This document shows, piece by piece, positions 47,482-55,099 of a stretch of DNA of 64,000 nucleotides. Position 1 is the stretch's first letter; every line of letters begins with the position of its first letter. The notes under the pieces were generated by a model, which was not told where the DNA came from, ran no database searches, and saw nothing but the letters and a program-made list of their open reading frames with translations. The stretch covers positions 2,555,501-2,619,500 of the forward strand of contig NZ_CP109446.1 of assembly GCF_036227265.1 (NCBI RefSeq). Reading direction: 5' to 3'. This stretch comes from Streptomyces sp. NBC_01476 (GTDB lineage: Bacteria; Actinomycetota; Actinomycetes; Streptomycetales; Streptomycetaceae). A program made the translations under genes and the position numbers.

Positions 47482-47801
47482 CGTCGGTGCGGGCGGCGGG
47501 CCTTCGGGCTGTCGCTTGCCCAGTGTCGTTCAGTCCCTCGTTGTCTTCGTACGGGCGGTTGCCTGCGTACGGGCGTTGCGTGGTCGGACGCGGGAAGCGG
47601 AGCGGCTCCGCCCGCGGTCCCCCGCGGCGGACCGACCGTCGTACGGTCCATGCCCCTCGGCGCGTCCCGTACACACTCAAGGTTACGCCGCGTCGCACGA
47701 CAGTCATGCCGCCCGCCCGCGGCCCTGTGGACAACCGGCCCGGGGCCCGCCCCACCGCGCCGGGTTGTCCACAGCGCAGGGCCGGGCCGCGGCCGGGCGT
47801 C
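47482..47801. other. Gene-free region between the membrane protein and DUF2344 genes
   Basis: About 320 bases. It contains direct repeats of a cgtacggg-type string near 47548-47576 and paired gttgtccaca/tgtggacaac elements at 47718-47772, which form a GC-rich hairpin just below the membrane-protein stop and may terminate it. If the CTG start of the DUF2344 gene is real, the first 42 bases are coding. The crossing open frames look like shadows. Confidence 0.45.
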
Positions 47802-48704
47802 TCACGGCTCCGGGGTGACCGCGGGCTCCTGCTCGGGGCCGGTGCCCTGCGGCGGAACGGCCGGCGGCCGGTGCCGGGGCGCGCCGAAGAGCGCGGTCCG
47901 GACGGTGCGGCGGGCGTCGGCGACGGCCTGGCGCACCGGGTGGAGAACGGCGCGCCGGACCCAGCGTCCGCAGACCGCGACGCCGTGGAAGAAGGGGCCG
48001 CCGGTCCACCGCCAGGCCCAGGCCACCGGGACGGCGATCAGCACCCGGAAGACGACCGCGATTCGGCGGCCGACCGCCCGGGCGACGTATCCGGCCACCC
48101 GCCACGCGGCGGCGACGGCCGATCCGATCTCGCGGCCCACGGGGATCAGGACGTGCCGGCCGAGCCACACCAGCGGCACTGCGAGGAGCACCCGCGCCAG
48201 CCACAGCAGCGCGCTGCCGACGGGGGCGAGGACGAACTGCCAGAGCGCGACGAGCGGCCGCACCAGCAGATACCCCAGCAGGAAGCCCACCGCGACGCCG
48301 GCCGCCCGCAGCACGGGGACCAGCACCCAGCGCCACAGCCAGGCCGCGGGGACGACGAGGAGCACCCGGCAGACGGGCACGACCACATACCTCCACAGCG
48401 CCTCGCACAACCGGCCGAACGCGCGCAGTGGCGGCGCCAGGACGTAGCGGCCCAAGGCCCGCAGCGCGACGGCGAGCCCCTCCCACAGCAGGCGCAGCGG
48501 CAGGACGACGATCAGCGCGACGACGCGGACCGGGATCCGGATCGCCGCCGCCAGGCAGCCGTCGGGCCGGTCGTACGGGGGCCTGTCATACGGCGACCCG
48601 GCGTACGGCGGGCGGTCGTACGGTGGCTGTTCCCCCGGAAATCCCCCCGGAAATCCCCCCGAAGGCCGGCGCGACGTCCCCTGTGGTGCCTTGTCGTGGG
48701 CCAT
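47802..48704 (-). CDS. Multi-pass membrane protein with repeated VLxPV helices
   Basis: 300 residues. The N-terminal 50 residues are Pro/Gly/Tyr-rich with PPYDRPPY repeats. After that come seven or eight hydrophobic or amphipathic segments, several built on one pattern: an aromatic/Arg pair, then VL-x-PV and a basic residue (GRYVLAPPLR, WRYVVVPVCR, WRWVLVPVLR, WQFVLAPVG, GRHVLIPVG). The C-terminus is Pro-rich. No known family was recognised. The arrangement suggests internal duplication of a ~25-30-residue membrane hairpin. ATG at 48702-48704. Adjacent to a GNAT gene on the same strand, 11 bases apart. Confidence 0.75.
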   Translation of the reverse strand: MAHDKAPQGTSRRPSGGFPGGFPGEQPPYDRPPYAGSPYDRPPYDRPDGCLAAAIRIPVRVVALIVVLPLRLLWEGLAVALRALGRYVLAPPLRAFGRLCEALWRYVVVPVCRVLLVVPAAWLWRWVLVPVLRAAGVAVGFLLGYLLVRPLVALWQFVLAPVGSALLWLARVLLAVPLVWLGRHVLIPVGREIGSAVAAAWRVAGYVARAVGRRIAVVFRVLIAVPVAWAWRWTGGPFFHGVAVCGRWVRRAVLHPVRQAVADARRTVRTALFGAPRHRPPAVPPQGTGPEQEPAVTPEP

Positions 48705-48715
48705 GGCCGGTGAAT

Positions 48716-49261
48716 CTAGCGGAGCGCCGTGGGCACCCAGAAGCGCAGTTTTCCGCCGCGTTCGTCCTCGAAGACGCCGCCGCACGCCTGGATCACCTTG
48801 CGGGAGGCGGTGTTGGTGGTGTCGCAGGTGATCAGGGCCGGGTCGACGCCGAGCCCGGCGGCGACCGGCAGGGTCGCGCGCAGCATCGCGGTCGCGTGGC
48901 CGCGGCGCCGCGCCGAGGGCCGCATGTCGTAGCCGATGTGGCCGCCGTACTCGCGCAGGAACGTGGTGAGGCGGTGGCGTACCGAGATCCGGCCGAGGAA
49001 TTCGTCGCCCTCGGCCCACCACAGGTTGGTGCACGGCACGAAGCCCGCCGGCCGCGCCCCGCCCGGATCGGCCTCGGCGCGCTGTGCCGCGGCGTACTCG
49101 GCGAAGACCGCCGGGTCCTGCCAGCGCCGCGACCACATCCGCAGGTCCCGGCCGACCATCGAGTTGTCCGACGCCTCGCCGCGCCGCTCGGCGGCGAACT
49201 CCGCCATGGCGGCGAGGAAGGAGCGGTGGACGCGGGGGTCGGGCGCGATGAGCTGCGGCAT
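48716..49261 (-). CDS. GNAT family N-acetyltransferase
   Basis: 181 residues from the ATG at 49259-49261. GNAT fold with the acetyl-CoA loop in IGYDMRPSARRRGHATAML (the RRRGHA pyrophosphate site), followed by ITCDTTNTASRKVIQACGG, the usual motif-B region. It resembles single-domain acetyltransferases that modify small amines or amino acids; the substrate is unknown. The longer open frame upstream is Arg/Ser repeat translation of the 9-base repeat tract and was excluded. Just upstream of the repeat-type membrane protein gene and probably co-transcribed. Confidence 0.87.
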   Translation of the reverse strand: MPQLIAPDPRVHRSFLAAMAEFAAERRGEASDNSMVGRDLRMWSRRWQDPAVFAEYAAAQRAEADPGGARPAGFVPCTNLWWAEGDEFLGRISVRHRLTTFLREYGGHIGYDMRPSARRRGHATAMLRATLPVAAGLGVDPALITCDTTNTASRKVIQACGGVFEDERGGKLRFWVPTALR

Positions 49262-49702
49262 CGTCCCAGTCTGCCGGGGCGCTTCCGGGCGGGCCAGCGG
49301 TTCGGCGGCGTCGTCCGGAACGGCCCGGAACGGCCGGGACCGCCGGGACCGCCGGGACCGCCGGGACCGCCGGGACCGCCGGGACCGCCGGGAAGCGTAC
49401 GGCGCGGCGCGCGACGGGCCCGTGCGACGCCAGGGGGGCGTCCAGGGAGGCGCCAGGAGCGGCGCCCGGTGCGCCCGGTGCAGCGCCCGGTGCGCCACCC
49501 GGCGTGCCGCCAGGAGTGGCGTCGGTCACAGTGCCGGACCGCCGCGCCCAGCGGTCACCCGCGGGCGGGGCCACTTCGGCGGCGGGGGGCAGCAGTTGGG
49601 GGCAGCGGGGCCACTCGACGACGCGGCACGACACGGTACGACGCGGCACGACGATCATCCCGGCCCCTTCCCCTCCGCGGGCACCGACGTATCGTCGACA
49701 GC
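49262..49702. other. Gene-free, repeat-rich region between GNAT and lgt
   Basis: The two genes diverge from this 441-base stretch. Besides the 9-base tandem tract at 49334-49393 it holds short imperfect repeats of gcgcccggtgc (49460-49500) and gcggcacgac (49622-49655). Frames through it encode Pro/Ala/Val or Arg/Ser strings. A TATCGT at 49690-49695, seven bases before the lgt GTG, could be a -10 element giving a leaderless lgt message. Confidence 0.5.
49334..49393. repeat. 9-bp tandem repeat (gggaccgcc)
   Basis: Six to seven perfect copies of a nine-base unit, GGGACCGCC in phase, upstream of the GNAT gene. A length-variable minisatellite is likely. It does not lie in a supported gene. Confidence 0.85.
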
Positions 49703-50602
49703 GTGCTGCTCGCCTCCCTCCCGTCCCCGTCGACGAACGGCTTCCACATCGGACCGCTCTTCGTCCACTTCTACGCGCTCGCGTACCTCGTCGGCATCGT
49801 GCTCGCCGTGGCCGTCGGGCGGCGCCGCTGGAAGGCCGTGGGCGGCGATCCGGTCCTCGTCGACGACATGGCGCTGTGGGGGGTGCCGTTCGGCATCCTC
49901 GGCGGCCGGCTCTACTTCGACCTGACCACCCCGAAGGACATCCCGCCGCACTGGTGGGGTCCGCTGGCGGTGTGGGACGGCGGGCTGGGCATCTGGGGCG
50001 GGGTCGCGCTGGCCACCGTGGTCTGCGTCTGGCGGCTGCGCGCGGTCGGCGCCCGGGTGCCGCTGATGATGGACGCCCTCGCCCCGTGCCTGCTGATCGC
50101 GCAGGCGGTCGGCCGGATCGGCAACTACTTCAACCAGGAGCTCTTCGGCGGACCGACGAGCCTCCCCTGGGGTCTGCGGATCTCCCCCGCCTTCCGCCCG
50201 CCCGGCTATCTGCAGGACACCACCTTCCACCCCACCTTCCTCTACGAGCTGGTCTGGGACCTGCTGCTGGCCGGCGTCCTGATCTGGCTGGGCCGGACCG
50301 GGAAGGTCAGGCCCGGCGGCCTCTTCGCGCTGTACGTGGCGGGCTACTCCGCCTTCCGCATCTTTGAGGAGTCGCTGCGGGTCGACTACTCCCAGCACTT
50401 CCTCGGACTGCGGCTCAATTCGTACATCGCCACCGCCGTGGCGTTGGCCGGGCTGGTCTGGTTCGCCGTCCTCCAGCGCCGCGCCGCCGCGCCCGCTGCT
50501 CCCTCCGCGGTACCGGAGAAGGAACCGGAAACGGAACCGGAGACGGGCGAGGCTTCCGGGCGGCACGACGGCGAGGCGGTCCCCGCGCACCCGGACCGCT
50601 GA
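49703..50602 (+). CDS. lgt: Prolipoprotein diacylglyceryl transferase
   Basis: 299 residues from the GTG at 49703-49705. Seven membrane helices. The Lgt signature appears as QAVGRIGNYFNQELFG near residues 134-149, with the essential Arg and Glu. An early GPLFVHFYALAYLVGI helix and a GGLGIWGG loop also match. Transfers diacylglycerol from phosphatidylglycerol to lipobox cysteines. The C-terminal ~40 residues are a Glu/Pro-rich cytoplasmic tail. Five bases separate its stop from the convergent truncated acyltransferase. Confidence 0.95.
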   Translation: MLLASLPSPSTNGFHIGPLFVHFYALAYLVGIVLAVAVGRRRWKAVGGDPVLVDDMALWGVPFGILGGRLYFDLTTPKDIPPHWWGPLAVWDGGLGIWGGVALATVVCVWRLRAVGARVPLMMDALAPCLLIAQAVGRIGNYFNQELFGGPTSLPWGLRISPAFRPPGYLQDTTFHPTFLYELVWDLLLAGVLIWLGRTGKVRPGGLFALYVAGYSAFRIFEESLRVDYSQHFLGLRLNSYIATAVALAGLVWFAVLQRRAAAPAAPSAVPEKEPETEPETGEASGRHDGEAVPAHPDR

Positions 50603-50607
50603 CCGGA

Positions 50608-52357
50608 TCAGCCGGACATGGGGTGGCCGCCGAGGTCGGCGCCGTAGCGGGTGAGCAGTTCCCGGCCGAGCAGCGGGGCCAGGGCCTCGGCGTAGGACTC
50701 GGCCAGGTGGCTGTCGTCGCGGTAGACGAAGGTGTCCCCCACCACCACGGGACAGGTCCCGTCGGGGCCGCAGAGCCAGGGCAGCGGGTCGAGCACGGAG
50801 ACGCCGGTGCGCGCCGCCGCGTCCCTGATCTCGGCCGGCTTGGCGGGATCGTGGCGTGCCCTGGTCACGTCGGAGGAGCAGTTCGCCAGGGCCAGCGGAT
50901 AGGACGCGGCGCAGTCGACCGCGTCGCGCTCCGGCCAGGGGGTGTCGATGAGGGCCAGCACCTCGGCCCCGCTCCGCTTGAGCGACCGGTACGTCCGCCC
51001 GAAGCCGTCGGTCCACTGGCGGTGCGGATCCCTGGCCGGGCGGAACGGGTCGCCGGCGTCCGAGGAGGCGGCGATCACCAGCGCGGGGCGCAACCGGGCG
51101 ATCCTGGCCGGCGCGTTGGCGCGCCAGCGGTCGCAGGAGCCGTAGGGCTGGTGCTGGTTGACGATGGTGACGGCGGCGACCTTGCAGGATGCCTTGGTCA
51201 GCGAGACCAGTTTCCAGTGATGCTCCTTCGCCAGCCGGTCCAGCGCCGGGAACCACTGGGCGGCGTGCGAGTCGCCGAAGAGGACGACGGTCCTGGCCGC
51301 GGTCCGGTCACCGTAGACGCAGGGCGGGGTGGCGGTGCTCCCGTAGCCGAGGTGGCAGCCGTCCCGGTAGACCGCGGACTGCCGGTCCTTGATCGCGGTC
51401 AGTGCCGGTGCCAGATTGCCGGGCAGGCTGTCGCCTGCCGTGGTCAGCAGTTCGGTCAGCCGGGCCTGCGGATCGGCGGCGCGGGCCAGTGCGTCCGCCA
51501 GCCGCGGCGCCGGCTTCCCCGAGCTGATCGGCGGCGGGAAACCGGCCCCGACCAGCGCCGTCAGCGCGGCGCCCACCGACAGTCCCGCCCCCAGCCTCAG
51601 GCCGCGCCCCGGCCGGCCGCGGAACACCGGGTGGAAGCGCACCGGGTTCTCCACCAGGTGCAGTGTCAGCCAGGCCGGCCCGAGCGCGACCGCGCAGCAC
51701 GCGAGGCCGAGCCAGACGGTCGGCGGCCGGTTCAGCGCCATCGGCACGATCACCAGCAGCGGCCAGTGCCACAGGTACCAGCTGTACGACAGGCCGCCGA
51801 TCCAGGTCACCGGCCGCAGCGACAGCAGCGGCCCGGCACCGTACCTGGCGGGGACAGCGCCGCCCGCCAGCACCAGCGCGGCGCCGAGCACCGGCACGAG
51901 CGCGTACCAGCCGGGGAACGGGGTGCTGTCGTCGAACCACAGGGCCGCGCCGGCCGCCATGCCGAGACCGGCCCAGGTCATCGGCCCGGCGAGCCACCCG
52001 GGCAGCTGCCGCAGCCGGCCCGCGAAGACGGCAAGCAGGGCGCCGGTACCGAGTTCCCAGAAGCGGGTGTGGGAGCCGAAGTACGCCCAGGAGGCGGAGG
52101 TTTCGGTCACCGCCACATTCAGTGCGAAGGAGACCGCGCACAGCGTGACGAGGGGCACGACCCGCAGCCAGGTCCGCCGGACCGCCCTCCAGGTGAGCAG
52201 CAGGACCAGCGGCCAGAGCAGGTAGAACTGCTCCTCGACCGCGAGCGACCAGAAGTGCTGGAACGGTGAGGGCGGGCTGTCCGCGTTGAGGTAGTCGGTG
52301 CCAGAGACCGCGAGCCGGAAGTTCACCACGTAGAAGAGACTCCCGGCGGTTGCCCCG
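50608..52357 (-). pseudogene. Acyltransferase 3 / SGNH protein lacking its N-terminus (5'-truncated)
   Basis: The recognisable protein begins abruptly at GATAGSLFYVVNFRLAVSG, a mid-domain sequence of OafA-type acyltransferases. It continues through SPFQHFWSLAVEEQFYLLWP, more membrane helices, and a C-terminal SGNH hydrolase domain (VVLFGDSHAAQWFPAL, DDSHL). Intact relatives have about 100-150 more residues carrying the first helices and a conserved catalytic His. These are missing: the homologous sequence starts within a few bases of the arsC stop at 52358. The first usable start is the GTG at 52327-52329 (573 residues). Probably inactive for acyl transfer; the SGNH domain could still fold. 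The junction looks like a deletion or insertion scar. Confidence 0.75.
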
Positions 52358-52756
52358 TCAGGCCAGGATCTCCGCGAGCAGGCCGCGGATCCGCCGTTCG
52401 ATCTCGTCGCGGATCGGGCGCACCGCTTCGACGCCCTGCCCGGCCGGGTCCGCCAACTGCCAGTCCAGGTAACGCTTTCCGGGGAAGACCGGGCATGCGT
52501 CGCCGCAGCCCATGGTGATCACGACGTCGGACGCCCGGACCGCCTCGACGGTGAGCACCTTGGGGGTCTCGGCGGAGATGTCGATGCCGGCCTCGGCCAT
52601 CGCGGCGACGACGGCCGGGTTGACGGCGCCGGCCGGCGTGGACCCGGCGGAGCGGACCTCGACCGCGTCGCCGGCCAGGTGGGTGAGGAAGGCCGCGGCC
52701 ATCTGGGAGCGGCCTGCGTTGTGGACACAGACGAAGAGCACGGAGGGAGCGGACAC
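52358..52756 (-). CDS. arsC: Arsenate reductase (low-molecular-weight phosphatase type)
   Basis: 132 residues from the GTG at 52754-52756. N-terminal CVHNAGRS is the CX5R loop (C10, R16). The reducing cysteines are in TMGCGDACP (C84, C88), followed by the DW motif. It reduces arsenate to arsenite using the thioredoxin or mycothiol system. Sixty bases downstream of the aquaporin gene on the same strand. Its stop touches the truncated acyltransferase. Confidence 0.93.
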   Translation of the reverse strand: MSAPSVLFVCVHNAGRSQMAAAFLTHLAGDAVEVRSAGSTPAGAVNPAVVAAMAEAGIDISAETPKVLTVEAVRASDVVITMGCGDACPVFPGKRYLDWQLADPAGQGVEAVRPIRDEIERRIRGLLAEILA

Positions 52757-52815
52757 GGCGGATCTCTTTCTGATGGCGGGTTCGGCGGGGGGAGTTCGCG
52801 GGCGGCGCCCAGGAT

Positions 52816-53559
52816 TCACCCGGCGGCGGCGGTGAGTTCGACGTCGCCGTGCGCCGCGGCGGGCGCCTGCGCGGTGCGGGCGGTCCGGCCGCCGAAGAGC
52901 GCCGCGGTGAGCGCCAGGCCCAGCGCCGCGCCGCCGAGTTGCGCGGCGACGAAGGGCCCCACCGAGGCGGGGGCGATTCCGGCGAAGGTGTCGGTGAACG
53001 CCCGGCCGACGGTGACCGCGGGGTTCGCGAAGGCGGTGGAGGAGGTGAACCAGTACGCGGCGCCGATGAACGAGCCCACCGCGGCCGGCGCCATCGAACC
53101 ACGGCCGGTACGGCCAAGGCCGAGGACCAGCAGCACCAGCCCCGCGGTCGCCACCGCCTCGGCGAGCCACAGATGCCCCGCGGACCGGTCGTGCCCGGAC
53201 CACGCCACCAGCGGCTCGGCGAACATCGCGTCGGCCAGCACCGCTCCGCCGACCGCGCCGGCGATCTGCGCGGGCACGTACCCGGCCAGTTCCCTTACGG
53301 TCAGGCCGTCGCCGGTCCGGCGGCCGGTGAACCAGGACGCGGCGGAGACCACCGGGTTGAAGTGCGCGCCGGAGACCGGGCCGAGCAGCGCGATCAGCAC
53401 GCCGAGGCCGAGGGCGGTGGCCAGCGAGTTGGCCAGCAGTTGCACGCCCGCGTCCGCGGAGAGCCGGCCGGCCTGGATACCGGAGCCGACCACCACCGTG
53501 ACCAGCCCCGCGGTCCCCACCGCTTCCGCCGCCACCCGGCGGGCCAGGGGCGCGGTCAT
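52816..53559 (-). CDS. MIP/aquaporin family channel in arsenic operon (AqpS-like)
   Basis: 247 residues, six membrane helices with the two half-helix boxes HFNPVVS and FANPAVT. It belongs to the major intrinsic protein family. Set between arsR and arsC, it likely conducts arsenite out of the cell down its gradient after ArsC action, as described for AqpS of Sinorhizobium. No ArsB or Acr3 pump gene is present nearby. ATG at 53557-53559 overlaps the arsR stop (ATGA), so the genes are coupled. Confidence 0.9.
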   Translation of the reverse strand: MTAPLARRVAAEAVGTAGLVTVVVGSGIQAGRLSADAGVQLLANSLATALGLGVLIALLGPVSGAHFNPVVSAASWFTGRRTGDGLTVRELAGYVPAQIAGAVGGAVLADAMFAEPLVAWSGHDRSAGHLWLAEAVATAGLVLLVLGLGRTGRGSMAPAAVGSFIGAAYWFTSSTAFANPAVTVGRAFTDTFAGIAPASVGPFVAAQLGGAALGLALTAALFGGRTARTAQAPAAAHGDVELTAAAG

Positions 53560-53927
53560 GCCGTCGGCGCCACGGCCTGCGGGACGCGCAGCAGCGCGGC
53601 GAGCCGTTCCAGGGCCGCGGGCAGCGCCCAGTAGTAGACCCAGGTGCCGCGCCGCTCGCAGTCGACGAGACCGGCCTGGCGCAGCAGCTTCAGGTGGTGC
53701 GAGATCGTCGGCTGGGAGAGGTCGAAGGCGGGCGTCAGCTCGCAGACACAGACCTCCCCGCCCTCCCGTGAGGCGATCATCGACAGCAGTCGCAGCCGTA
53801 CCGGATCGCCCAGCGCCTTGAAGACCCGCGCGAGGTCGGCGGCCTGTTCCTCGTCCAGCGGCGCGGACGACAGACCGCCGCAGCAGCCGTCGGGCCTGCC
53901 GAGCACCACCAGTTCTTGTTTCGACAT
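53556..53927 (-). CDS. arsR: ArsR family arsenite-responsive repressor
   Basis: 123 residues. Winged helix-turn-helix with FKALGDPVRLRLLSMI, CVCEL and the LSQPTISHHLKLLRQAGLV recognition region. Cysteines at GCCGG near the N-terminus and CVC before the recognition helices can bind As(III). It represses its own operon and probably the divergent arsM. ATG at 53925-53927. First gene of the arsR-aquaporin-arsC unit. Confidence 0.93.
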   Translation of the reverse strand: MSKQELVVLGRPDGCCGGLSSAPLDEEQAADLARVFKALGDPVRLRLLSMIASREGGEVCVCELTPAFDLSQPTISHHLKLLRQAGLVDCERRGTWVYYWALPAALERLAALLRVPQAVAPTA

Positions 53928-53936
53928 GCTTCTATC

Positions 53937-53983
53937 TTGACGTTCTTCGATACAAGAAGCAACCTTGAATCCACAAACGTCAA
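53937..53983. promoter_or_regulatory. Operator region between arsR and arsM
   Basis: Perfect eight-base inverted repeat TTGACGTT (53937-53944) and AACGTCAA (53976-53983), enclosing a smaller TTCTT/AAGAA palindrome at 53943-53958. It lies 10 bases from the arsR start and 38 from arsM. It resembles ArsR operators, which carry TTGA-type half-sites. The region is much more AT-rich than its surroundings. Confidence 0.65.
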
Positions 53984-54020
53984 TACAGGCCGTTCACGGC
54001 CCTCCTGGAGAGGAACGATC

Positions 54021-54779
54021 ATGAGCGAGCAGACCGACGACCTGCGAGAGACCGTCCGCAGGCGCTACGCGGCAGCCGCCATCGAGGTCACCGGCGGCGG
54101 CAGCGGATGCTGCGGCCCGCAGCTCGCACAGCCCGACCGGGTCTTCGGATCCACCCTCTACGGCGCCGAGGAGCAGGACGCCCTCCCCGCGGAGGCGGTC
54201 GCCGCCTCCCTCGGCTGCGGCAACCCCACCGCGGTCGCCGACCTCCAAGAGGGCGACCGCGTCCTCGACCTGGGCTCCGGCGGCGGCATCGACGTACTGC
54301 TCTCCGCCCGCCGGGTCGGCCCCACCGGCATGGCGTACGGGCTGGACATGACCGACGAGATGCTCGCCCTCGCCGTCGCCAACCAGCGGACGGCGGGCGC
54401 GACGAACGTGCGGTTCCTCAAGGGCACCATCGAGGCCATCCCGCTGCCGGCCGGGACGATCGACGTCGTCATCTCCAACTGCGTGATCAACCTGTCCACC
54501 GACAAGCCCGCCGTCTTCGCCGAGACCTTCCGGGTCCTCGCCCCCGGCGGCCGCGTCGGCGTCTCCGACGTCATCGCCGACGACGAACTCACCCCGGCCC
54601 AGCGGGCCGAGCGCGGGGACTACGCCGGCTGTATCGCCGGCGCGCTGTCCTTCACCGAATACCGGCACGGTCTGGCCGCCGCCGGCTTCACCGACATCCG
54701 CATCACTCCGACCCACCCGGTTGCCGACGGTCTGCATTCGGCAATCATCCGGGCCGTCAGGCCGGCCGTCACCGCATAG
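54021..54779 (+). CDS. arsM: Arsenite S-adenosylmethionine methyltransferase
   Basis: 252 residues. SAM-binding Rossmann motif VLDLGSGGGIDVLLSA. The arsenite-binding cysteines of ArsM are present: SLGCGNP (C66), SNCVINL (C154) and YAGCIAGA (C204), plus a CC pair at 30-31. Methylates As(III) to volatile or exportable methylarsenicals. GGAGAGGAA lies just before the ATG at 54021. Divergent from arsR with a shared operator region. Confidence 0.94.
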   Translation: MSEQTDDLRETVRRRYAAAAIEVTGGGSGCCGPQLAQPDRVFGSTLYGAEEQDALPAEAVAASLGCGNPTAVADLQEGDRVLDLGSGGGIDVLLSARRVGPTGMAYGLDMTDEMLALAVANQRTAGATNVRFLKGTIEAIPLPAGTIDVVISNCVINLSTDKPAVFAETFRVLAPGGRVGVSDVIADDELTPAQRAERGDYAGCIAGALSFTEYRHGLAAAGFTDIRITPTHPVADGLHSAIIRAVRPAVTA

Positions 54780-55099
54780 GGCCTCCTGGTCGATCCGAAC
54801 GGCCAGGGCGGGGAATTCGGGCGCGCCGCGAAAATTCACACCGGGAGGCACTTACCCGCCCCCAACCTGGGCATATGCCGTTTCTGGAATGGGCCGTCCG
54901 GGGTATTCCGGACGGTTCACCCGAATGCTTCATAATCACCGGCTTCGGCGAACCTACTTTGGTTTCTGTCTCTTTCCGGGGCCGTCGAGGGTCACTCCTT
55001 GAGGAATGCCGGCCCGACGGTAAGAGCTGATCGGCGATCCAGCACGTGCACCGGGATCGCCGTGGGACTCCCCTTTCCCCAACAGGAGTAGGCCCGACG
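54780..55099. promoter_or_regulatory. Upstream region of the DUF3494-type gene, with two strong inverted repeats
   Basis: No gene. A perfect 8+8 palindrome CCGTCCGG / CCGGACGG lies at 54894-54915 around six bases. Nearer the gene, CGGCGATCC (55032-55040) pairs with GGATCGCCG (55054-55062). The stretch 54930-55000 is relatively AT-rich. The first palindrome could bind a regulator and the second lies in the probable 5' untranslated RNA. No known riboswitch was recognised. Confidence 0.5.

Noticed and set aside
49262..49658. Long minus-strand frame with PAVPAVPAVP repeats upstream of the GNAT and membrane genes
   Set aside because: Translation of the 9-base repeat tract. No ribosome-binding site and no domain; the frame runs through the GNAT gene out of phase.
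55020..55070. c-di-AMP (ydaO-type) riboswitch before the DUF3494 gene
   Set aside because: Only a simple hairpin is visible; the multi-helix pseudoknot architecture and conserved loops were not found.
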